The notes under the pieces were generated by a model, which had not been told where the DNA came from, searched no databases, and saw only the letters and a program-made list of their open reading frames with translations. A program made the translations under genes and the position numbers. Positions 1-5,310 of a stretch of 5,310 nucleotides of DNA are shown one piece after another; within the stretch, counting starts at the first letter, position 1; each line of letters starts with the position of its first letter. This stretch comes from Gammaproteobacteria bacterium (GTDB taxonomy: Bacteria > Pseudomonadota > Gammaproteobacteria > Pseudomonadales > Porticoccaceae), in contig SBGI01000284.1 of NCBI GenBank assembly GCA_006227015.1, forward strand, positions 1 to 5,310. Reading direction: 5' to 3'.

Positions 1-1557
1 TTCGGTATGGCATCTGGAGCTGGCCCTGTAGCAGGGGTTTATGGTGCGGTGTTGGTGGGTTTTTTTGCGGCATTATTCGGCGGTACACCCTCCCAGGTCT
101 CTGGGCCAACGGGACCTATGACCGTGGTTATGGCGGGGGTTTTTACCTCCATGCAGGCGAAATACCCGGAAACGGGACTGTATCTTGGATTTACTGCCGT
201 CATTATTGCCGGATTGCTACAGATCGCTTTTGGGCTATTAAAGCTGGGCAAGTATTTTATTCTGGTACCGTACCCGGTGATCTCCGGGTTTATGACCGGC
301 ATCGGGGTCATCATCATCATCCTGCAGCTGGGGCCCTTGCTTGGGCATGCTGGAACACCCTCACTGATGGCGGCTCTGATAAGCCTTCCGGACTGGTTGC
401 AATCTATTCACTGGCAGGAGCTGGCGTTAGGGGGACTGGCATTGGCCCTGATGTATTTGTGGCCGGCACGCTGGAATGCCTGGATACCCAGACCATTGAT
501 CGCCCTGCTTGCAGGGACCTTTGTCGCCCTGTGGTTGCCCCCGGAAGCCATTGCCATCATTGGCGATATTCCCTCTGGAATTCCTCCCCTGCACTGGCCG
601 GTGATCAATATGGAGGCTGTAGGAGAGCTTGTCTACGCCGGTGTCCTTCTGGCGGTGCTGGGCACCATTGATTCGCTGTTGACGTCACTGGTGGCGGATA
701 ACATGACCAAGCAGCAGCACGATTCTGATCGTGAACTGGTCGGCCAGGGTATTGGCAATACGCTGGCAGGCTTTTTTGGTGGACTGCCAGGTGCCGGAGC
801 TACCATGCGGACTGTGGTGAATATTCGAGCCGGGGGCAAAACCGGATTTTCCGGCGCCATCCATGCCCTGGTGTTGCTGGTGGTAATGCTGGGTGCAGGC
901 AAGTATGCGGCCCATGTGCCCTTGGCCGTGCTGGCTGGCATTCTGATTAAGGTGGGTATTGATATTATCGACTGGCCCTTCTTCCGGCGCATCGGCAAAC
1001 TCCCCCTGAATACCGTGGCGCTGATGTTGCTGGTGCTGGGGCTGACGGTGTTTGTCGATCTGATTACCGCCGTGCTGGTGGGGGTATTCCTGTCAAACCT
1101 GATCACCGTAGAGCGCTTGACCAGTATTCAGCTGGATAGTGTCCATCTAACCAACGGTGCCAATGCCCGGGAAAATGGCCGGCCGCCTGAGGAGCAATGG
1201 CTGGAGTCCCAGCAAGGGGACGTCTTGATGCTATGCCTGAAAGGGCCGCTGAGCTTCGGTGTGGGCCGGGGGCTAAGGCGACGTCTCGCTGCGCAGGTGT
1301 CTCATCAAATAATGATTTTTGACCTAGCGGGGGCGCAACTGGTCGGTACCTCGACCGCCATGATTCTCGATGAACTGATTCAGACGGAAATAGCCAGTGG
1401 CCGTGATGTGTTGTTGGTTGGCCTGTCCGAGAAAGCGGAACAGAGCCTGGCAAGGTTGGGTACGCTGGATGCACTGGGGACAGAAAGAGTCTTTACGTCA
1501 TTTGAACAAGTGATGAGTTATGTGGATCAACATCGGGCCCAGAGTATTAAAAATTAA
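1..1557 (+). CDS. SulP/SLC26 family anion transporter with STAS domain, BicA-like (5' end outside window)
   Basis: An inner-membrane secondary transporter, probably of bicarbonate or another inorganic anion with sodium. The frame is open from base 1. The ATG at base 7 falls inside the conserved first membrane segment (FGMASGAGP), so it is internal, and about 30 residues are missing compared with BicA as I remember it. Numbering from that Met, residues 1-370 are a hydrophobic multi-span core carrying the SulP signature SGPTGPMTVV (32-41), KLGKY (79-83), ISGFMTGIG (92-100) and AVLAGILIKVGIDIIDW (307-323). Asp222, Thr226 and Gly264-Ala265-Thr266 align with the residues described as the sodium/bicarbonate site of cyanobacterial BicA. 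A cytoplasmic STAS domain follows at about 400-510. The last 11 bp overlap the convergent gene. The family is certain; bicarbonate as substrate is inferred from similarity recalled from memory, and sulfate or another anion is possible. Confidence 0.93.
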   Translation, partial: FGMASGAGPVAGVYGAVLVGFFAALFGGTPSQVSGPTGPMTVVMAGVFTSMQAKYPETGLYLGFTAVIIAGLLQIAFGLLKLGKYFILVPYPVISGFMTGIGVIIIILQLGPLLGHAGTPSLMAALISLPDWLQSIHWQELALGGLALALMYLWPARWNAWIPRPLIALLAGTFVALWLPPEAIAIIGDIPSGIPPLHWPVINMEAVGELVYAGVLLAVLGTIDSLLTSLVADNMTKQQHDSDRELVGQGIGNTLAGFFGGLPGAGATMRTVVNIRAGGKTGFSGAIHALVLLVVMLGAGKYAAHVPLAVLAGILIKVGIDIIDWPFFRRIGKLPLNTVALMLLVLGLTVFVDLITAVLVGVFLSNLITVERLTSIQLDSVHLTNGANARENGRPPEEQWLESQQGDVLMLCLKGPLSFGVGRGLRRRLAAQVSHQIMIFDLAGAQLVGTSTAMILDELIQTEIASGRDVLLVGLSEKAEQSLARLGTLDALGTERVFTSFEQVMSYVDQHRAQSIKN

Positions 1558-4500
1558 TCGCCACGGAGCCTGCTAGCAGGGCTGGGATCTCTGCTGCAGG
1601 CAGCGCTCGACTGTAGTAAAAACCCTGGTAGGCATCGCAGCCGTGGCTGGTCAAAAAGTCCAGCTGTTCCCTGGTTTCCACTCCCTCGGCAATGGTTTGC
1701 AGGCCAATATTCCGGCCAACGGTGATAATGGCCGAGCAGATGGCGGCATCTTCCGGGTTGCTGGCGCACTCACTGATAAATGCCCGATCAATTTTCAGGA
1801 CGTCTATGGGGAATCGTTTCAGGTAGCTCAGGGACGAATAGCCAGTACCAAAATCGTCGATAGACAACTTGATCCCGGACTCCTTCAGGGCTGCCATTGC
1901 CGCGATACTCTCCTCAGTGTTCCCGGTCAGAACCCCTTCGGTGATCTCCAGTTCAATCAGCGAGGTGGGGATGTGGTATTTGTGAGATTGTATCTGAATG
2001 AAATCCACCAGCCCCGGTGTATGCAGGTGCCGCCCGGAGATATTGATGGCCACCGGCAGCAGCTTCAGGCCCTGCTTTTTCCAGTGGGCAAGCTGTCTGA
2101 AGGCTTCTTCCACGACCCATTCGCCCACCTGCACAATCAGGCTGGAATCTTCGATCACGGGAATGAATTCGCCCGGGGGAATCAGGCCCTGTTCCGGGTG
2201 CTCCCAGCGCAATAGTGCTTCAAAACCCAGAATATCGCTGCTCTCGCAGTGCACCTTTGGCTGGTATTGCAGGAATAACTGGCCCTGGGAGATGGCGTTG
2301 GGCAATGCAAACTCCAGGCGGAACTGCTGGTGTGCAGTTTCTTCCATGTCTTCGGAGAAAATTCGGAAGGTGTTTCGTCCACCCTGTTTGGCCTTGTACA
2401 TTGCCATATCGGCGTGCTGGAGGAGCTTGTCACCATTGATGCTGCCGTTGGGGGAAATGGCAATGCCGATGCTGGTGAGAACGGTGAGAGAGTGGCCCGA
2501 GATGTCCAGGGGCTGTGCGAGCTTTTTAAGGATATCCTCAGCACGCTTGGTGGCTGACTTGAGGTTGATATCACCGGACATGACAATTACAAACTCATCG
2601 CCGCCCCAGCGGCCGATAAGGTCGACGCCGCGGATCAGTTTGCTGAGGCGTTGGGCGACCTGATGCAGCAGGTCATCACCGGCCTTGTGACCCAGGGTGT
2701 CATTGATTTTCTTGAACTGATCCAGATCCAGAAACATCAGAATGACAGCGCCGGGATTGGTGCGGTGAAAACGGATGCGCTTGTTGAGGTACTCCATAAA
2801 GTAATTGCGGTTGTACAGGCCGGTCAGGGAATCCTTGTAGGCCAGCATCCGCAGCCTTTCCTGCAGCTTGATCTGCTGGGTGATATCCCGGACATGGAGG
2901 GTGTACTCCTGGTTTGAGTCGCCCATATCGGAGGTTTGGGTAATCACTACCTCGGCGGGAAAGGTTTCCCCGTTGGCGCGGTTCAATTCGGTGATGTTGC
3001 GGCGTCTGAGCACCAGTCCATCGCCAAGTGTAAAACCCTGGGACAGGCTTTCGAGGGCAATGTTGCGCACATTTCCCGACATGAACATATTGAAAAAATT
3101 CTTGCCCTGCAATTTGCGCTTGCCAATGCCAAAGCACTGTTCCGCTGCCGGGTTGAACTCCAGTATTTCAGCGCGCCCGTTAACACTGACAATACAATCC
3201 ATGGCGGCTTCGAGTATTGCTCCCTTGCGATATTCGCTTTGCCGGAAGGCGGTAAAGGCTTCATCCCGTTGGCGTATTTCCTCATTGACCTTCTCGATTA
3301 CCCGGTTGTATTGGTGGGCTATCTGGCCCACTTCAGTAAAGGGTTCTTCCGGTACCTGTTCTGAAAACTCCGAGCGCTGCTGGTGTTGCTGCATGGCAGA
3401 AAGTAGCTCGAACACCTCTGTACTGACCCGGTGTTCCGCCACATTAAGCCCACGTATCTCCATCTCCAACGTGACCCGAAGGGGGCGAAAACGGTTGATC
3501 AGGGCGAGGACCACCAGCGAGATAAAAAAGCTGTAGCAGCCGATAGCAACGATGCCTTCAACCTGAGCGGTGAGCTGTTGCAGTCGTGTCAGGCCGTTGT
3601 CGAGCAATTCGGTTTTGCCGAAGAGGGCGACGGCCAGAGTCCCCCAAATACCGGCGAAGAGATGAACGGGAATCACACCCACGGCATCGTCAATTTTAAA
3701 ATGGTCGAGCAAGTGCTCACCCCAGTAGACAATCAGGCCGCCGATGCCACCGATGAATGCGGCTGAAAGCGGGCTGACAATATGGCAATTGGCCGTGATG
3801 GCTACTAACCCGCCCAGAATGCCGTTTATGATTTTCTGAACGTCACAATAGCCTTCGCGGGTAAAAACCATGACGGTGGAAGCAATGCCGCCCCAGAAAG
3901 CCGCCAGGCAGGTATGCAGTAAAATGCCGGGAACGGCATCAGACCAGGCTAGGGTACTGCCACCGTTAAAGCCAAACCACCCAAACCATAAGAGCAGGCA
4001 GCCCAGCGTCGCAAGGGGGACATTACTGCCGGGAATTTTCTGGTCCAAGTCGTAACGGCCACTGCGTGGTCCAATGATAAGAATGGCAGCCAGTGCCACC
4101 CACCCACCTACTGAGTGAACGACGGTAGAACCGGCAAAATCCACAAATCCCGATAACTCCAACCATCCAACCGGTGAACCCTCGATGATTCCACCCCAGG
4201 CCCAATGACCGACGATCGGGTACACCAGGAGAGTGATGGTGATGGTCACGATCAGGTAACCGAAAAAGGACATACGTTCAGCGACGGCCCCTGAGACCAG
4301 CGTGGCGGCCGTCCCACAAAACATCATCTGAAACAGGAAGATGGCGATATTGTGACCGCTGGCCTCTTCGCCAAAAAAGAACCCGCTACTGCCAAACCAG
4401 CCGTTGACACTGCTGCCGAACATGATGGCATAGCCCACAGCCCAGAAGATGGTGCTGGAAACGATGAAATCAGCGATGTTTTTGGCGGCGACATTGATGC

Positions 4501-4597
4501 TGTTTTTACTGCGAACAAGGCCGCTTTCCAGGCATAAAAACCCGGCTTGCATCATGAAAACCAGAAGTGCTGCGGATAAAATCCAGAAAGTATCCAA
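1547..4597 (-). CDS. Amt ammonium channel fused to HAMP-like, PAS, GGDEF and EAL domains (putative ammonium-sensing c-di-GMP enzyme)
   Basis: A 1016-residue inner-membrane protein. Residues 1-372 are a full Amt channel with about 11 membrane spans. Residues matching E. coli AmtB are present: gate Phe93 and Phe210, Trp134, Asp153, twin His161/His312 and Ser214. Residues 373-390 resemble the Amt C-terminal tail that binds GlnK (GLNVAEH). Residues 391-445 look like a HAMP linker (TEVGQIAHQYN), followed by a helix and a PAS domain (456-575). The GGDEF domain (586-748) has DSLTGLYNR, the metal-site Asp624, GGDEF at 665-669 and an RxxD inhibitory site at Arg656/Asp659. The EAL domain (757-1010) keeps Glu793, Asn852, Glu884, Asp914-Asp915, Lys935, Glu971, Glu974 and Gln991. 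Both activities, c-di-GMP synthesis and hydrolysis, are therefore predicted. The start is TTG: an in-frame TAG lies 8 codons upstream, AGGT sits 7 nt before it, and the N-terminus matches Amt proteins. Ammonium control of the enzyme is inference. Confidence 0.96.
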   Translation of the reverse strand: MDTFWILSAALLVFMMQAGFLCLESGLVRSKNSINVAAKNIADFIVSSTIFWAVGYAIMFGSSVNGWFGSSGFFFGEEASGHNIAIFLFQMMFCGTAATLVSGAVAERMSFFGYLIVTITITLLVYPIVGHWAWGGIIEGSPVGWLELSGFVDFAGSTVVHSVGGWVALAAILIIGPRSGRYDLDQKIPGSNVPLATLGCLLLWFGWFGFNGGSTLAWSDAVPGILLHTCLAAFWGGIASTVMVFTREGYCDVQKIINGILGGLVAITANCHIVSPLSAAFIGGIGGLIVYWGEHLLDHFKIDDAVGVIPVHLFAGIWGTLAVALFGKTELLDNGLTRLQQLTAQVEGIVAIGCYSFFISLVVLALINRFRPLRVTLEMEIRGLNVAEHRVSTEVFELLSAMQQHQQRSEFSEQVPEEPFTEVGQIAHQYNRVIEKVNEEIRQRDEAFTAFRQSEYRKGAILEAAMDCIVSVNGRAEILEFNPAAEQCFGIGKRKLQGKNFFNMFMSGNVRNIALESLSQGFTLGDGLVLRRRNITELNRANGETFPAEVVITQTSDMGDSNQEYTLHVRDITQQIKLQERLRMLAYKDSLTGLYNRNYFMEYLNKRIRFHRTNPGAVILMFLDLDQFKKINDTLGHKAGDDLLHQVAQRLSKLIRGVDLIGRWGGDEFVIVMSGDINLKSATKRAEDILKKLAQPLDISGHSLTVLTSIGIAISPNGSINGDKLLQHADMAMYKAKQGGRNTFRIFSEDMEETAHQQFRLEFALPNAISQGQLFLQYQPKVHCESSDILGFEALLRWEHPEQGLIPPGEFIPVIEDSSLIVQVGEWVVEEAFRQLAHWKKQGLKLLPVAINISGRHLHTPGLVDFIQIQSHKYHIPTSLIELEITEGVLTGNTEESIAAMAALKESGIKLSIDDFGTGYSSLSYLKRFPIDVLKIDRAFISECASNPEDAAICSAIITVGRNIGLQTIAEGVETREQLDFLTSHGCDAYQGFYYSRALPAAEIPALLAGSVAINF

Positions 4598-4600
4598 TCG

Positions 4601-4607
4601 CTTACCT
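4601..4607 (-). promoter_or_regulatory. Ribosome binding site supporting the TTG start of the Amt fusion
   Basis: On the - strand AGGTAAG (4607-4601) puts the AGG core 7 nt before the TTG at 4597-4595. The reading frame is closed by a TAG 8 codons upstream, and the next Met codons (residues 15-16) lie inside the first membrane span, so TTG is the only sensible start. Confidence 0.7.
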
Positions 4608-4674
4608 GATAACTGCTAGGGACATATGGCTCTCATTGTTATCGGCCGACAAAAAAGGTTCTGAATAACACGCA

Positions 4675-4690
4675 TGCAAAAACAGTGCAC
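4675..4690 (-). promoter_or_regulatory. Candidate sigma-54-like promoter for the Amt fusion gene (weak)
   Basis: Reading the - strand, GTGCAC (4690-4685), five bases, then TTGCA (4679-4675) resembles the -24/-12 consensus TGGCAC-N5-TTGCA. The -12 part is perfect and GCAC of the -24 part matches, but the first G of the normally invariant GG is T. Transcription would begin near 4664, giving a leader of about 67 nt. amtB genes in proteobacteria are commonly sigma-54/NtrC controlled, which makes this worth noting. It overlaps the hairpin, so the match may be accidental. Confidence 0.2.
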
Positions 4691-4704
4691 AAAGTGCACT
4701 GTTT
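4678..4704 (-). terminator. Probable rho-independent terminator after the CigR-like gene
   Basis: On the - strand an 11-bp perfect stem (AAACAGTGCAC / GTGCACTGTTT, 4694-4704 with 4680-4690) encloses a TTT loop and runs into five consecutive Ts (4678-4682), partly inside the stem. It begins about 80 nt past the stop of the CigR-like gene and ends about 80 nt before the Amt-fusion start. Placement and T-run fit an intrinsic terminator that separates the two genes. The same symmetry could instead be a protein-binding operator. Confidence 0.6.
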
Positions 4705-4783
4705 AAAGTTTTATGTTTGGTTTTGCTGAGAGGCGGTCGTTAGTTCAGGCTTTTTAGATAACCTTCACGTGCCGCCAGCTCTG

Positions 4784-5263
4784 CTAGTGGCCGGTAGTGA
4801 GGTAGAAAACGTCCAATATAGTGCGTGTCGCATCCATAATGCGCACAATACGATCATCAATACGGCGCAGTGATGTGCCGTCAATGTCTCGGGGCAGACG
4901 ATGCAATAAGTCTTCAGGAAGGTCCTGGCTGTATCGATAAACATCCATGTCCAACACTTCACCCCTGGCAACCTTCTGCTGCCAGCCCGGTGGCAATTCT
5001 CCACCGCGCTCCAGCTTCTTGCGAAGGCCCGGTGGCAATTTTTTTGTTTTTCCCTGCTTATACCCGTCGTGGTCTTCCCTGTAGCGGTCTGTCAGGTAAT
5101 CGCCGAACAGTCTTTTTTCTGCTTCATTGAACAGCACGGCCCCCACAACTTCCGCGGCGATCTCTGCTGTTTGCTGCTCTGCATGGGATGATGCCGAGGG
5201 GAGCATACAGGTGCTGGCTAATAGCACCAGGTATGACAAGAGTGTCTTTGGTTTCCTGATCAT
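4784..5263 (-). CDS. Exported small protein with tandem LPPG repeat, CigR/RcnB-like
   Basis: A 159-residue protein predicted to be exported. Residues 1-28 form a signal peptide: positive MIRKPK, a hydrophobic stretch, then a likely cleavage site SHA|EQ. Mature region: an alanine-rich helix (about 30-45), a charged stretch with Tyr/Asp/Lys (55-75), and two consecutive 14-residue units at 74-87 and 88-101, each with LPPG. The end (about 102-153) runs GEVLDMDVYR, LPEDLLHRLP, then a stretch closing in ATRTILDVF. This order resembles proteins annotated as CigR-family anti-virulence regulator or RcnB-domain proteins in Pseudomonas and relatives, recalled from memory. Their biochemical role is poorly known, so no function is assigned. 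Cys19 is preceded by A-S-T, a poor lipobox, so a lipoprotein is less likely. The ATG start has AGGAG 6 nt upstream. It is on the same strand as the downstream Amt fusion but separated by 186 bp and a hairpin. Confidence 0.85.
   Translation of the reverse strand: MIRKPKTLLSYLVLLASTCMLPSASSHAEQQTAEIAAEVVGAVLFNEAEKRLFGDYLTDRYREDHDGYKQGKTKKLPPGLRKKLERGGELPPGWQQKVARGEVLDMDVYRYSQDLPEDLLHRLPRDIDGTSLRRIDDRIVRIMDATRTILDVFYLTTGH
4985..5040 (-). repeat. Two-copy direct repeat inside the CigR-like gene (14-bp identical cores, 42-bp period)
   Basis: The 14-bp sequence GCCCGGTGGCAATT (+ strand) occurs at 4985-4998 and again at 5027-5040. The period of 42 bp equals 14 codons. It encodes the LPPG cores of two adjacent 14-residue units (residues 74-87 and 88-101), with the pattern xxLPPGxxxKxxRG. 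The exact nucleotide identity suggests a duplication within the gene or strong constraint on the motif. Confidence 0.85.
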
Positions 5264-5269
5264 TCTTTT

Positions 5270-5274
5270 CTCCT
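5270..5274 (-). promoter_or_regulatory. Ribosome binding site of the CigR-like gene
   Basis: AGGAG on the - strand, 6 nt before the ATG at 5263-5261. It is a near-consensus Shine-Dalgarno at ideal spacing and fixes the start, which also gives a complete signal peptide. Confidence 0.8.
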
Positions 5275-5310
5275 AAGTGGCAACAGGCTTGATATTCAGG
5301 TCTGTTTAGC

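Noticed and set aside
633..1106. 157-residue - strand open frame opposite the transporter
   Set aside because: It is antisense to the conserved SulP core with low-complexity Ser/Thr/Pro composition and no recognisable family.
1569..1580. Perfect 12-bp palindrome CCTGCTAGCAGG just past the transporter stop, as a possible terminator
   Set aside because: No loop and no T-run on the + strand, and it lies within the coding end of the Amt fusion (Leu-Leu-Ala-Gly). It is probably a chance result of codon use.
1998..3536. Long + strand open frames (about 220 residues each, 1998-2663 and 2868-3536) opposite the GGDEF-EAL/PAS region
   Set aside because: They are antisense to well-conserved domains, rich in Ser/Arg/Cys/Pro without domain features, and have no convincing ribosome binding site. 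They are shadows of codon bias in the real gene.
4618..4680. Sigma-70 promoter elements upstream of the Amt fusion (e.g. TTGTCG with CATATG, or an extended -10 TGTTATTCA)
   Set aside because: Each -10 candidate matches only about 3 of 6 consensus bases. None is better than chance in this AT-richer stretch.
4598..4783. Possible small gene, riboswitch or small RNA in the 186-bp gap
   Set aside because: No open frame with a ribosome binding site and no recognisable c-di-GMP or glutamine riboswitch core. Only the hairpin and weak promoter-like sequence were seen.
5206..5214. Possible lipobox ending at Cys19 of the CigR-like protein
   Set aside because: The residues before Cys19 are A-S-T rather than L-[AS]-[GA], and a good signal peptidase I site (SHA|EQ) follows at residue 28.

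Overview
The window reads as chromosomal DNA from a Gram-negative proteobacterium, most likely a gammaproteobacterium. This is inferred from the protein families (a BicA-type SulP transporter, an ammonium channel fused to c-di-GMP domains, and a CigR/RcnB-like secreted protein), from good Shine-Dalgarno sites, and from a moderate GC content judged by eye. No IS element, phage gene, tRNA, rRNA or CRISPR array was seen.

Layout: (1) 1-1557, + strand: a SulP/SLC26 anion transporter with a C-terminal STAS domain, closest in recalled sequence to the BicA sodium/bicarbonate group. Its first ~30 residues lie left of the window. (2) 1547-4597, - strand: a 1016-residue protein that joins a complete Amt ammonium channel to a HAMP-like linker, a PAS domain, a GGDEF domain and an EAL domain. 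It converges on the transporter gene and the two coding ends overlap by 11 bp. (3) 4598-4783: a 186-bp intergenic region with a strong 11-bp-arm hairpin followed by Ts on the - strand and, overlapping it, an imperfect sigma-54-like promoter. (4) 4784-5263, - strand: a 159-residue exported protein with a tandem LPPG repeat, resembling the CigR/RcnB-like family. (5) 5264-5310: its ribosome binding site and the start of an upstream region cut by the window edge.

The most interesting object is the Amt-HAMP-like-PAS-GGDEF-EAL protein. Every Amt pore residue I could check and every GGDEF/EAL catalytic residue I could check is present. A reasonable inference is an ammonium 'transceptor' that converts external ammonium or nitrogen status into changes in cellular c-di-GMP. 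Its neighbour may take up inorganic carbon, so the pair could sit at a carbon/nitrogen junction, but convergent orientation argues against simple co-transcription. Fusions of Amt to signalling domains are already known in general, so what may be new is the detail of the linker and the neighbourhood.
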